A program made the translations under genes and the position numbers. From Triparma columacea (taxonomy: Eukaryota > Sar > Bolidophyceae > Parmales > Triparmaceae), in assembly GCA_030267965.1 (NCBI GenBank), contig BRYA01000341.1:4338-68337 (forward strand): a stretch of 64,000 nt of DNA, read 5' to 3'. How positions within the stretch are numbered: position 1 is the first letter of the stretch; every line of letters begins with the position of its first letter. Below, piece by piece: positions 51,032 through 62,215 of the stretch. The notes under the pieces were generated by a model, which did not search any database, had not been told where the DNA came from, and was given only the letters and a program-made list of their open reading frames with translations.

Positions 51032-53419
51032 ATGGAGCAGCTCATCCCCGTCGTGAACAAACTTCAGGATGTCTTCGGTGCGATTGGACAATCACCTATC
51101 GACCTCCCCCAGATCGTGACCATCGGTTCGCAATCCAGTGGAAAGTCCTCCGTCCTTGAGAATGTCGTGGGCAAGGGTTTTCTCCCCAGAGGGACCGGGA
51201 TTGTGACCCGCCGTCCCCTCGTCTTGCAGCTCTACAACACGTCGAACCACTCAGTTCCTGCATCTCCCGGTTCCATCTCCAGCTCTCTCCGTTCCCCCGG
51301 TCTTGACGATGTGGAGGAGGAGACTAACCCTGCTGAGGAGGAGGCTGACGAGAACAGCAACCTAAATATGCACACCCCCCCCGAGTCGAAGCCAAAGAGG
51401 AAAAGCAAGGTGGCAGCCGACGCCTCCCCCGTGGTCCTCCCAGGCGATGAGTGGGGCGAGTTTCTCCACCTCCCCGGAGAGAAGTTCTACTCCTTTGACG
51501 AAATCAGGGACGAGATCGTACGCGAGACTGACAGGAGCACCGGGCGGAACAAGGGTATCAGCAACAAATCGATCAACCTTAAGATCTACAGCCCCCGTGT
51601 CCTCAATCTCACCCTCGTCGACCTTCCCGGTATCACCAAGGTCAGTGTGGGCGACCAACCCGTCGACATCGAGGACCAGATCAGGGAGATGTGCCTCCAC
51701 TACATCTCCAACCCAAACGCCATCATCCTCGCGGTAACCGCCGGCAATACCGACCTCGCGAACTCCGATGCCCTCAAGATGGCCCGCTCCGTGGACCCCG
51801 AGGGCAACAGGACCATCGGGGTCCTTACGAAGCTCGACCTCATGGACCCTGGAACGGACGCATCGGATATGCTCAACAACCGTGTGATCCCCCTCCGCCG
51901 CGGATACGTCGGGGTTATCAACAGAGGGCAGAGGGACATTAGCCAGAAGAGGAGCATCAGGGAGGGACTAAAAAAGGAGATGGAATTCTTCAAGAACCAC
52001 CCCGCTTACAGAAGCCTCAGGTGAGACTGGGCAAGAAGTGAAACAGCGCGGCAATTCTAAGCACTAACGCAACCTTTCGCTCCCCCCTGCCCGCCTCCCC
52101 CCCCTCGCAGCCACAGGTGCGGGACCTCCACCCTCTCCAAGATGCTCAACAGTATCCTCATGCACCACATCAGGGACTGCCTCCCAGAAATTAAGAACCG
52201 CATCACAGGAATGATGGCGGACATCCAGCAGGAGCTTGACGCCCTCGGCACTCCCACGGGGGACATCTCCAGAGCGACCCTCGGGGGATCCCTCCTCTCC
52301 CTCCTCTCCAAGTTTGCCGCGAGCTTCGGGAACGCGGTGGACGGAAAGGGAAGCTCAGCGGACGGCGTCGAGATGAACGAGCTGTACGGCGGTGCGAGGA
52401 TAAGTTATATCTTCAACGAGATCTTCGGGAGAAGTCTCATGACGATCGATCCGTTCGACGGCCTCTCGGACGACGACATCAGGACGGCCATCTGCAACGC
52501 CAATGGGCCTAGACCGAGCCTATTCGTCCCCGAGATCTCCTTCGACCTTCTCGTTAGGAGGCAGATCAGCAGGCTCGAGCAGCCTGGGCTTCAATGCATC
52601 GACCTCGTCTACGACGAGCTGCAGAGAATGAGCAGCCAGTGCGAGCCCACCGAGCTGCAGAGGTTCCCGGACCTCAGGGATAGGATGTGTGACTGCGTGA
52701 GCAGTCTGCTTAGGAGGTGCGTGTCCCCCACGCAGATGATGATATCGAACCTCATCAAAGTGGAGCTCGCGTACATCAACACGTCCCACCCGGACTTCAT
52801 CGGCGGAAGCAGGGCAGTGGCGCAGCTCATGGAGAAGATGAGTAACGAGGGGAACGAAGCTAGCAGGCCCCCGCCCACGCCCCACATGGGGGAGAAGGCG
52901 GACCCTAGCACCCCGGTGGGGGGGGACAACGACGATTCCTACCACACCTCTTCCGAGAGGGATCACCAGAACCACAACGAGAAGGGGGGCCTAATGAGTT
53001 TCATCTTTGGGGGGAAGAAGGACACGAGGCAGAGCATGGGAGGGCTCGGGAGCCCCTCGACCATGGTCAAGCTCCCCCAGGTGCCAGACACAATGAGGAA
53101 CAACGAAATGCCGACGGACAGGGAGAGGATAGAGACGGAGATAATCAAGAGTCTCATCGAGAGCTACTTCAACATCGTCAGGAAGAACTTCCTCGACATG
53201 GTCCCCAAGACCATCATGTACTTCCTCGTGAACCACAGCAAGGACAGCATCCAGAACGAGCTTGTGTCTGAGCTGTACAAGGAGAACGAGATCGCAGACC
53301 TCCTAAGGGAGACCGACGACGTCGCGCAGAGGAGGAGGACCTGCAGCGAGATGAGGGGACTCCTGGGGAGGGCCCTAGAAATTGTGAACGAGGTCAGAGA
53401 CTTCAACACGTTCAAGTAG
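51032..53419 (+). CDS. Dynamin-related GTPase (DRP1/DRP3 type)
   Basis: A 765-aa mechano-GTPase from two exons (51032-52020 and 52111-53419), joined in phase 2. It starts with the classic [15 protein letters not shown]. The GTPase motifs are all present: G1 [10 protein letters not shown]2 Thr in [12 protein letters not shown]3 DLPGI and G4 TKLD. Middle and GED stalk regions follow ([17 protein letters not shown]: [25 protein letters not shown]). Between them is a variable, charged insert (about residues 580-650). There is no PH or proline-rich domain, so this is the DRP1 class, which drives mitochondrial or peroxisomal division and, in plants and algae, related fission events. Which organelle it serves cannot be told from sequence. 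Confidence 0.93.
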
Positions 53420-53520
53420 AGATTTGGGGGCGCAGGGGGGAGAAACCACTTCCCTCGTGTAATATAATATAACATATGGCGGTTGTGCCTGAAAAGAAAT
53501 TCATTTACGTCAAATCGCAC

Positions 53521-56500
53521 CTAGTAATCATCGTCATCGTCGTCGTCGTCAGCATCATCGTCATCGTCGTCGTCGTCCTCGTCGCTCGAGCTCGAGCTCT
53601 CTTCAGAATCGTCGTTGTAGTGCGGTTTCCTTGTCTTCAAATAGATTCCCCTGAAAAACCTCTCAATCATTTCTCCCTTCTCCTCCTCCGTAAGGTTCTC
53701 CTTTCCCTCGACGCCCTGGAACGTTGTGCCCCCATCGCTTAGCTCTCCCTCGCTCACGCTCTCCCATTCCTCTTCCTCTTCCTCTTCCTCGCCTTCCTCC
53801 CCCACTTTAACTTTTCTTTCGGTTTCGTCGTCCTCGCCGGCATTGTCGGTCCCAAAGGGTGACCAAGGCTTGGTTCCCTCAACGTCCCACCCCTCTACCT
53901 TCCTAACGAGCTCCTCCTCGTCAGTCGTAAGCCCGGGCTTGGCGCACGGGGAGAACCCGCACACTCGTCCGTGGACTTCGTACGCATTGTCCTTTTTGCA
54001 CCTGCTGTTGCAGTACTTTGCGACCCCGCAGCTGCAGACCTTCAGGGCCTTGGGCTTGCCCCGCTCCCTCGGGGCCGCCTCCCCCCGGCGGGCTGCGGTG
54101 AACCTCCCGAATATGCGGGCCGTGATCTTCTGGACGCAGCACTGCCTGTCCCAGCAACGGACGGGGCTGGCCCCCCCCTTTTCACCCTCCCCCGTGCCCC
54201 ACCACTCCCTCCCGAAGAACGTTATTATGTGTAAAACCATGTCCCCCGGAACCCCGACCTTCCACCCGCAAAGAAGCAGCGTCAAGACCGCCTCCCTGAA
54301 CTTGTCCCCGTACCCCAGGTGCCGCTTCGGCTCCCACGCCAGGTTCCACCCCCTCTTCAGCTTCAGGATGCTGTAATCGTACGTCGGGCCGAGGGTGTTG
54401 TTCTTCCAGTTCCGAGCCCCGTGCTGTTTCCCCATCCACCCCCCCTTCGGGGCCTTCCACCGCTCCTGCTCCCTCCCGTAAGCCTCGGAAGTGTTCCACC
54501 TGAACTCGTCGTGGTTCCACATCCTCCTCTCCACGAACGGGTACCTGTTGCTAGTCTCCACTGTCTTGTCCGAGTAGTTTATCCCGTGGCAGTAAACCTG
54601 CTCGTCGTCCGGTCGTATCTGCTGGTTCGTCAGGGAGAGCCAGACCACGTACCCTATGCTCGTGTCGATCTCCACCATGTCCCTCGCGTACATGAGGCTA
54701 ACGTTGTCGAACATCCTCCCCACCAGCTCTTCCCCCACGCTGTCCTTGAGGTAGGAGAGCCTCCTCCTCCTGTCCCTCTCGGAGGTCTCCTCCGAAGGGC
54801 CCTCCCCCCACAGCCTCCAGGGGCTGGCCTCAGCCCTCCTCTCCCCCCACCTCCGACCGACCTTCCCCTCCTTCCCCGTCCCGTTGGGCATCCAGAAGCA
54901 CGCGTTGGCCATGGCGTTGACAACGTACGCCCCCATCCTGTCTGTCTCCTCCCCGTCAGGGGTCCCGACCGCCACCACCTCCCCGACCGTTACTAGGGCG
55001 GAGAGGGCGGCGAGATAGCGGGAGGAGAGCCGGATCCTAGGGAACATGGGGGCCAGGGCCGTCATTCCACCCTGCTTGAGGAGGGACGTGTTAGGCATCC
55101 CATCGGTCAGGACAGGTACCCGTTCGTGGAGAGGAGGATGTGTAACGTCGACGAGTTCAGGTGGAACAAGTTCAGGTGGAACACTTCCTTCTGTGGGCAT
55201 GGCCCGATTGAACTCCTCCTGTACCTCCTCAACTGGCCGGTCTGCGAATTCAGGCACCGAGGGGTACTCGTTCTCGCAGTCGATCCACCGAGCATGTTTA
55301 AAATTCCCCCCTTTTTCCCGATAACGTGCGTTCGCAGCGGGCACACCTTCCGATGCTTCCCTCAGCATATCGTCAACATGCGTAGTGACCTCGTCCGTGT
55401 TCCCCTTCCTCACAACCTCCGCCGCCGTATGGTAGATGTCTACATTTTCGAATCTTTCCTCCTCGCTCTTCGGTTCCCTCTCCTGGTCCCATTTGATTTT
55501 CCTTTGCCTCCACTCCTGCGTGACCCCTACGATAGACCAGATCCCCAGGCACCTAACCACCTGCCTTAGTAGGCATACCTCCACTTTATCATCTAGCCCC
55601 GTCTCCCCCTCCAGCCCTCTCTTGAACCATACCTCCCTCTTAAGTAGTGCCTTCATAACAGCCTTGTCGTTCCTCTTTTTCCCCTCCTCCAATTCCTTCC
55701 TGTCCCTCTCCATCATGGCCCTGTTCCCCTCATTATAACCTGCGAACCTCTCCTTAACCCATGCTTCAACCGCCTTCCCGCACTCCTCATTCCAGCACCC
55801 CGTAGTCCTCGACGCGACAATCGTAAGGAACTCGTTAACCTCTTCGCAGTCGTGTGGTCGATTTTCACTCTCCACCCACCCCACTTCATCATCCTCATCC
55901 TCGTAGCAGCCGTTCGTGCAGTGAGGGTAGAGGTCCCCTGTGGTGAAGGTGAGGACGTGGGTGACCCCGAAACCGTTACATGACCACCTACCACCCTCTA
56001 GCCTACCAAGTATTACAGCGATTAAGGAAGCCTGCCTGTAGCCTTTGTAGGTTCGGGATAAGGAGTGATCGGTACCGTGGGGCTCGCTGGCGACGAGGAG
56101 GGAACGGCGGTAAAGGAGGAGCAGAATCTTGATCCGGGGGGGGGATGATGCTAACCTGGCAACCTTGGATGCGTAAGAGTGGGAGAAATTAAGAGGGGAG
56201 CTGAGGACGGTCGAGAGGTAATTGTAGTACTCTTGCTCAGTAGGATGTAAGAGGGAGGCATCATCATCAGAGGAGGGTCCGTTGGAGAGGGCGTAGCCTA
56301 TGAAGGTTAGGAAGTCGTCTGTAAGGTCATGTTGTCCCTCAGAAGGATTAACCATGAAAGGGTAGGTAGGGTAAACCGCGGTGATCGCGGACCTGAGATC
56401 TGGGAAGAGGTAGTTGTCCCTGTAGAACTGTTCCTCCTCTGAGGGAGGGGGATCCCACGGGCCGGGGGCAGGTGAAGGGTGAGGGTAAGATTCCCGGAGG

Positions 56501-56763
56501 CGCTGGATGTAGCTGGCGAAGACGTTCTCAAGGTTCATGTTGGGGGGGGCGAGAGATAAACGAGAGTTCAATTCTACGATGTCGTTCAAGTCTGTGCCGT
56601 CGAAGATGTTGTTTAGGGCAGTTGTCTCCTCGGCTGGAGACAACGGGGTGACTTGAGGAGAATTTTCATCAAGTGAGGAGATCTCAGGTTGATTTGTTGT
56701 TGCATCGGCGGGGACTGTATTATTTGGACTCGACATAGGTTTCGATTCAGTAAATTCAGCCAT
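53521..56763 (-). CDS. Large MYND zinc-finger protein
   Basis: A 1,080-aa single-exon protein. The N-terminal 850 residues show no known domain; they are acidic, Pro/Glu-rich and probably mostly helical. Near residues 905-936 a MYND zinc finger is seen: a cysteine-rich entry, then KVCSCGVAKYCNSRCKKDNAYEVHGRVCGF, with the C/H spacing (CxC...CxxxC...H...C) of this protein-binding finger. The protein ends in a long acidic tail: a run of Glu, then Ser, then about 17 Asp with a final Tyr, encoded by a near-perfect gat/gac trinucleotide repeat (53521-53600). No SET domain was found, so this is not a SMYD-type methyltransferase. The function is unknown; binding to a chromatin or chaperone partner is an inference. 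Confidence 0.8.
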   Translation of the reverse strand: MAEFTESKPMSSPNNTVPADATTNQPEISSLDENSPQVTPLSPAEETTALNNIFDGTDLNDIVELNSRLSLAPPNMNLENVFASYIQRLRESYPHPSPAPGPWDPPPSEEEQFYRDNYLFPDLRSAITAVYPTYPFMVNPSEGQHDLTDDFLTFIGYALSNGPSSDDDASLLHPTEQEYYNYLSTVLSSPLNFSHSYASKVARLASSPPRIKILLLLYRRSLLVASEPHGTDHSLSRTYKGYRQASLIAVILGRLEGGRWSCNGFGVTHVLTFTTGDLYPHCTNGCYEDEDDEVGWVESENRPHDCEEVNEFLTIVASRTTGCWNEECGKAVEAWVKERFAGYNEGNRAMMERDRKELEEGKKRNDKAVMKALLKREVWFKRGLEGETGLDDKVEVCLLRQVVRCLGIWSIVGVTQEWRQRKIKWDQEREPKSEEERFENVDIYHTAAEVVRKGNTDEVTTHVDDMLREASEGVPAANARYREKGGNFKHARWIDCENEYPSVPEFADRPVEEVQEEFNRAMPTEGSVPPELVPPELVDVTHPPLHERVPVLTDGMPNTSLLKQGGMTALAPMFPRIRLSSRYLAALSALVTVGEVVAVGTPDGEETDRMGAYVVNAMANACFWMPNGTGKEGKVGRRWGERRAEASPWRLWGEGPSEETSERDRRRRLSYLKDSVGEELVGRMFDNVSLMYARDMVEIDTSIGYVVWLSLTNQQIRPDDEQVYCHGINYSDKTVETSNRYPFVERRMWNHDEFRWNTSEAYGREQERWKAPKGGWMGKQHGARNWKNNTLGPTYDYSILKLKRGWNLAWEPKRHLGYGDKFREAVLTLLLCGWKVGVPGDMVLHIITFFGREWWGTGEGEKGGASPVRCWDRQCCVQKITARIFGRFTAARRGEAAPRERGKPKALKVCSCGVAKYCNSRCKKDNAYEVHGRVCGFSPCAKPGLTTDEEELVRKVEGWDVEGTKPWSPFGTDNAGEDDETERKVKVGEEGEEEEEEEEWESVSEGELSDGGTTFQGVEGKENLTEEEKGEMIERFFRGIYLKTRKPHYNDDSEESSSSSDEDDDDDDDDADDDDDDDDY

Positions 56764-57137
56764 TGTTTTGTGTTATTGTTGTATTTCTTTGGTGAGGTTC
56801 GGGAGGGTGGAATAGAGAGTCTTGCTTAGTCTAATCTTGTTCCAATCTTGTGATTAGTTGTATATTTGTGATTTGATTGTCGTAGAAGTCAATATATGTA
56901 ATATTTATGTATGTATGTGTTGATTTTGAGTATTTGAATGCTTGTTGAGAGCAGAGTGAAAAACACCTAGAAAAAGGGCCATGCTTGGCCTTCACAAACT
57001 TGGCAATCCAAGCGAGGAGCACGCTCGCTATCAAAAAATAGCTGAGAGAAGGAGAGGGAAATAAGGGGGCAATAAAATGATAAAGAGGTCAAATATATTA
57101 TGCAACAAAAAAGAAGGTTTAGAAGCTTCAACTCTAC
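56764..57137. other. Intergenic, AT-rich, no gene seen
   Basis: About 370 bp between the MYND gene start and the end of the zinc-finger gene, both on the minus strand. It is AT-rich, with tatgtatgtatgtg-type repeats near 56900-56920, and holds the MYND promoter. A weak minus-strand frame at 56831-57034 was not accepted. Confidence 0.5.
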
Positions 57138-58445
57138 TTAAGATGAATCAACTTCTACGTGATGGCTAGAAATGTGGCTCTTGAGGTTGCCTCTCTTCTT
57201 CGCCTTATATTCACACCCCTCTTGCGGGCATGTATGCCATGTTACGCCAATATCGTGAATATCTGCAAGGTGCGTCTTAAGGCTGGATCTCTGCTTCCCC
57301 TTATATTCACAACCCTCCTGCGGGCATGAATGCCAGGTTACGCCAATATCGTGAATATAAGCAAGGTGCTTCTTGATATCGCCTCTCAGCTTCGCCTTAT
57401 ATTCACACCCCTCTTGTTGGCATGTATGCCAGGTTACACCAACATCGTGAATATTAGCAAGGTGCTGCTTGATGTTGCCTCTCTCCTTCGCCTTATATTC
57501 ACAACCCTCTTGTGGGCATGGAAGCCACGTTACGCCAATATCGTGAATATGAGCAAGGTGGGTCTTGATGTGGGCTCTCTCCTTTGCCTTATATTCACAC
57601 CCTTCTTGCGGGCATGAATGCCATGCTACACCAATATCGTGAATATGAGCAAGGTGCTGCTTGATAATGCCTCTCCGCTTCGCCTTATATTCACAACCTT
57701 CGTGCGGGCATGAATGCCATGTAACGCCAATGTCGTGAATATAAGCAAGGTGCTTCTTGATATCGCCTCTCTCCTTCGCCTTATATTCACACCCCTCTTG
57801 TGGGCATTTATGCCAGGTTACGCCTATGTCGTGAACATTAGCAAGGTGCCTCTTGATCATGCTTTTCTCCTTCGCCTTATATTCACACCCTTCTTGCGGG
57901 CAAGTATGCCATTTTACGCCAATGCCGTGAATATTAGCAAGGTGTAACTTGATATGGTCTCTCCTCTTCGTCTTATGTTCACATCCTTCTTGTGGGCATG
58001 TATGCCATATTACTGCTTGACCCTCAGCAAGGATACCCAGGTCCTCCGATCCAACTTCTTCCTCCTTGACTCCTTCTCTTTTGGTGATACTAGGCGCGCT
58101 ACCCGATCCTCCGACGCCACCTGCTGTCGATTCACCCTCATTCCCTCCTTGGAACTCAGGAAGGATACCAAGGTCCTCCGATCCATCTTCTTCCATCTTG
58201 CATCCTTCTATTTTGATACTAGGCGCAAGTGTGTTATCGTGCGAGCTAGAATCTAGACAATGCGCCGGCACGGTCGACATGGACTCTTTTCTTACTGGTA
58301 TAGGGTTAGTAATGGACAGTAAATGTCTGGGCATGATAAGTTCCTCGGTCCAGCATCCAGCACAAAAATCCTGCCTGGATTCGACTGGAGTTCCAAAAAG
58401 GCCAGGGGCAGGAAATAGGACAATAGTGTGTAGGACAATATGCAT
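57138..58445 (-). CDS. Nine-unit C2H2-type zinc-finger array protein
   Basis: A 435-aa single-exon protein. About 135 N-terminal residues, acidic and with no clear domain, are followed by nine near-identical 32-aa units (96 bp each) of the form WHTCPQEGCEYKAK-x3-IKKHLAYIHDIGVT. Each has Cys-x4-Cys and, about 13 residues later, His-x4-His (in HLANIH the pair is HxxxxH). This is a C2H2-type zinc finger with its usual hydrophobic core. The units differ chiefly at three to five positions around the recognition helix (KERGDIKK, KRRGIIKQ, KEKSMIKR), which is where DNA contacts lie. Very high unit identity means recent expansion or gene conversion. A DNA- or RNA-binding role is the likely one; the target is unknown. 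Confidence 0.88.
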   Translation of the reverse strand: MHIVLHTIVLFPAPGLFGTPVESRQDFCAGCWTEELIMPRHLLSITNPIPVRKESMSTVPAHCLDSSSHDNTLAPSIKIEGCKMEEDGSEDLGILPEFQGGNEGESTAGGVGGSGSAPSITKREGVKEEEVGSEDLGILAEGQAVIWHTCPQEGCEHKTKRRDHIKLHLANIHGIGVKWHTCPQEGCEYKAKEKSMIKRHLANVHDIGVTWHKCPQEGCEYKAKERGDIKKHLAYIHDIGVTWHSCPHEGCEYKAKRRGIIKQHLAHIHDIGVAWHSCPQEGCEYKAKERAHIKTHLAHIHDIGVTWLPCPQEGCEYKAKERGNIKQHLANIHDVGVTWHTCQQEGCEYKAKLRGDIKKHLAYIHDIGVTWHSCPQEGCEYKGKQRSSLKTHLADIHDIGVTWHTCPQEGCEYKAKKRGNLKSHISSHHVEVDSS

Positions 58446-58739
58446 TCTGGGGCAAGTGGTGTGTTTAAAGGTGTGTAATATAGTGTGTGTGTAGTGTATA
58501 GAGAAGAGACGTCAGTGGTAATTGTTTCATCTCTCATTGCTCTCCCGATTCATATGCTAAATAGCAGCAAATAACCTGTGTATGAGTGTTTGATGGGTAT
58601 TTGATTGTGTGTATGTATGTGTGACAACAATACGACTCTCATACATACATTATATTCACTAATTTACGCTCAAAAACTCCTATTTATACGCCCATCGCCA
58701 TTGCCCACACCTAACACACACCCCCCCTCCTCTCCCCCC
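58446..58739. other. Upstream region of the zinc-finger gene, no gene seen
   Basis: About 290 bp from the zinc-finger start codon to the first duplicated segment. It has TG/TA-rich microsatellite stretches (58470-58510 and 58600-58620) and probably holds the zinc-finger promoter. No gene was recognised. Confidence 0.45.
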
Positions 58740-59165
58740 TCACACACGCATTTGACGACACAGGTAAGGAAGGAAGGAAAGAAGGAGAGGTATTGCAAAG
58801 TCTTTGAGATGTTGAATGCTGTTTGTTCCAAGGATGTAAATAGCACATACAAGATCATCCTTTATGATATGCGACGTGCATTTCGGAGACACGCGCAATG
58901 ATTTAACGCCAGTCACCCAAATGGCTGCCAAACGACCATACTGAGGAACAAACACATGACAACAACAAGCTGTTATTACTTGACACTGTACCATCCTGTC
59001 GAAGAGTCACCTAACACCCATGTTCAATCGCACTCGACATCCGTCGTCATTCTCCCCTCTTCGCACACACATTCGATGATGCAGGTAAGGAAGGAAGGAA
59101 GGAGTGGTATCGCAATGTCGTTTGAGACGTTGAATGTTGTTTGTTCCGCTGATGTAAATATACCA
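58740..59165 (+). repeat. Duplicated segment of about 110 bp, two copies 320 bp apart
   Basis: A segment at about 58740-58850 and again at about 59060-59165 shares the same landmarks in order: a cacacgcattygaygayrcaggtaaggaaggaagg core, then gaggtattgcaaagtctttgagatgttgaatg, then tgtttgttcc and gatgtaaata. The copies differ at roughly one base in eight, so this duplication is older than the acyltransferase array. Both have caggtaag in the middle, which looks like a splice donor. They may be duplicated first-exon or promoter pieces upstream of AP-4 beta; no product can be named. Confidence 0.75.
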
Positions 59166-59319
59166 AAATCATCCAACACCCCCCACCCCCTCCCACCCAC
59201 ACCATCACCAACACACCACACACCCACCAACACACACCCCTTCCGCGACTCGCTTCGTTCGTCGCCCCCCAACAACCACCAACAAATCACTTCAAACAGG
59301 ACCCACAACAACATCATCA

Positions 59320-61988
59320 ATGCCTCAACCTTCTGGCCCAGTATCAGCCCCTCCCCCAACAGGTGACTCATACTTCACGGACGCACGTAGGGGTGAAGTC
59401 TCCGAGCTCCGCGCCCTCCTCAAGACCTTCCCAGTCGAGCGTTCCCTAACCCGTCGTCGTGATGTAATAAAGAAGGTCATAGCCTACATGACCTTAGGAA
59501 TCGACGTCTCCCGTCTCTTCACCGAGATGATACTAGCAGTGGAGGACAGGGACCTCGTTATAAAGAAGATGGTATACCTGTACCTAACGACGTACGCCCA
59601 GAACTCCCCTGACCTCGCGCAGATGTGCACAAACACACTACAGAAGGACACGTCTAACGACGACCCCATAATAAGGGGTCTAGCCCTCCGCAGCCTATGC
59701 AGCCTAAGGGTCGAGTCCATGGTCGAGTACGTGCTGGACCCACTGAGGAGGAGCCTGGGGGACTCGAACGCGTATGTGAGGAAAACGGCTGTTATGGGCG
59801 TGCTGAAACTGCACGACCTTAACCCTGAGCTTGTTACTGAACTTACTGAGACTGTTAGGGGGATGGTGGGGGACGTTGATACGATGGTCGTTGTTAACGT
59901 TATCAGGACACTCAATGAGATAAAGAGGAAGGAGGGGGGGATGCAGGTGGATAGGAAGGAAATGCTAGGACTCCTTAACAGGATACAGGAGTTCGACGAG
60001 TTCGGACTTAGCGAGGTGCTGGGACTTCTACTCAAGTATAAACCACAGGGGAAGGAAGAGGTGAGGGTATATATATATATGCACATATATATGCATGTAT
60101 AGAGCCAAATATTGCTGCCCAGTACAATCATCTCACCCCCTCCGCCCCCCCCCCCTAGATGTTCGCCATCATGAATCTTCTCGACCCAGTCCTCCGAACC
60201 TCAAACTCCGGTTCCGTCCTCGGTACCATCCGTTGTTTCCTGAAGCTAACCTCCTCGATCCCCGGTATGGGTGAGATGGTTTGCCAGCGCGTTAAACCCC
60301 CCGTACTAACACTCGTAGCCGGAGGCACCCCTGAGCTCGTATACGTGTTGCTTACGCACTTGAAACATTTGGCGCAAATCAGCCCCGAGACGTTCTCACC
60401 TGACTACAGGCAGCTGTATGTTAGGTACAACGAACCTAGCCATGTTAAGTACCTTAAGGTTGAGGTACTAGGACTACTGGCGAACGAGGAGAACGGACTG
60501 GATATCATCACGGAGCTCAGCGAGTACGTGAGCGACCCTGACGGGAAGCTCGGGGTTCTGGCTGTTAGGGCCATAAGCGAGGTTGGGTGCAGCGACAGGT
60601 GTCTCCTCTCAGGAGGTCAGGGTGGTATAGGTGAGGTGGTTGTCGAGAAGCTTGTGGAGCTAACGGGTCTAGACGTACCACACGTAAGCAGCGCAGCAGC
60701 TTCGTGCCTAAAAGACGTGGCTAGAAAACACCCTGACATGAGGGGACTTATAGCCCCCGTGCTACCGAGATGCGCGAGGGCAATCACGGAGGAGAAGGGG
60801 CTGGCGAGCACGGTCTGGATGCTGGGGGAAATGGGGGAGATGATCACGGAGGCACCGTACGTGCTAGAGAGGATGGTGGACGGGGACGGGTGGGAGGGGT
60901 ATGGGGGGGAGGTTAAGATCAGCCTACTTACCGCGGCGGTGAAACTATTCTTCAAGAGGCCGGGGGAGATGCAGGGTATCCTCGGAAAGTGCCTGGTGAA
61001 GTCCAGCGCCGACGCCACAAGCCAGGAGCTACACGACAGGGCGCTGCTGTACTACAGACTACTGGCGGAGGGGGGGGAACAGGCGGAGGCAGTGGTGGCG
61101 GGGACGGACCAGAACGTTGACAGGGCTAGGAAATTCGCAGAGGAACAGGTGAGGAAGGGGCGGAGGGGGGGGGGGGGGAGGGGAGGGGAAGGGCCTTGCA
61201 GCCCCCCCCCAACGCGCAAGCAAACAAAAAAAAACCAAGCGAAACCTCACACGTATTTCTCTTCCACCTCCCCCCCCCCCCTCCCTTCCCGTATTTAGGA
61301 CTCGGAGACGTTCAAGAGGCTGCGTGATGAGTTCAACACCCTCAGCATCGTCTACAGTCAGGAGGAGAAGCACTGGTGCCAGGAGGAGTTCAGGGGTTTC
61401 GGGGGTAGGACCGACGTTAGCGAGGGTGAAGTCAAGGTCGTGCAGGACGCCTTCGGGGGGAGCGTTGTTATCGAGCCGACTAGCGCCTCCCTCCCCCCAC
61501 CCCAGCAGCAGCAGCAGGTAGGGGAGCCGGCGGCTGCGGCTGGGGACACCTACGAGGACCTCCTGGGTTTCGCCAGCGACGAGCCGGCTTCGGTAACCGT
61601 TGCTCCCCCCTCCCCCCCGGCACCCTCCGTCTCGCTTAACCCGAACTTCACACTGGACGGGGGATCCTTCCAGTCCATGTGGCAGAGCCTACCCGAGGCG
61701 TGCTCGAGCCTGTCCCCGTCCACCGGGTCCCACACGCCTAACTCGGTCGAGGACGCACTCAGGAAACTCTCCATCCTTACCATGGCTAGCGGGGAGACTG
61801 CGGGTGAGATCAAGCTGTTCCTATACTGCCAGGAGGAGGGGGGGGGAGGGGTGTACCTGGTGCAGGTCCTGATCGACAAGAACTGCGAACCGAGGGTGGC
61901 GAGCGTTACGGTTAAAACAAAGGGGGGGAAGGAACCGGATACTGTCATGGGGATGGTACACAACGGGATGGGGAACGTGGGGTTTTAA
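59320..61988 (+). CDS. AP4B1: AP-4 complex subunit beta
   Basis: An 806-aa beta-type adaptin from three exons (59320-60060, 60159-61148 and 61299-61988), all phase 0. AP-4 sorts cargo at the trans-Golgi without clathrin. The N-terminal ARM-repeat trunk is typical of beta-adaptins (DVIKKVIAYMTLGIDVS, LVIKKMVYLYLTTYAQNSPDLA, DPIIRGLALRSLCSLR, NAYVRKTAVMGVLKLH). The YMTLGIDVS and RGLALRSLCSLRV wording fits AP-4 and not AP-1/2 (SMTVGKDVS, RALAVRTMGCIRV). A short Pro/Gln/Ala hinge (PPPQQQQQ) leads to a C-terminal ear with FQSMWQSLP, also AP-4-like. No clathrin box was seen, which suits AP-4. Confidence 0.88.
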
Positions 61989-62215
61989 GGGGGAAGAAGA
62001 TGGGGGGGGGGAGGGGGGAAGGGAGAGATTAAAATGACGGCTTACATTTTTTATGCGAATCGTCAAGTACTAATGTATGAAGGAGAAGGAATAAATCCCG
62101 TTTTTGTTGAAGAAGGGGAATCTGCCACACTTCGAATTCTGTTCAAAAATTGGGCAATTTTGGAATTCCTAGTCCAAGAATAGAACACCATTGAAGGTCC
62201 ATTCATTTTTCCAAA

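Noticed and set aside
53521..56763. A SMYD-type SET/MYND methyltransferase
   Set aside because: No SET motifs (such as NHSC or the GEE/Y region) were found; only the MYND finger is present.
59320..61988. Coatomer gamma or AP-1/2 beta as the identity of the adaptin
   Set aside because: The wording of the ARM repeats (YMTLGIDVS, RGLALRSLCSLRV), the lack of a clathrin box and the short ear fit AP-4 beta better.
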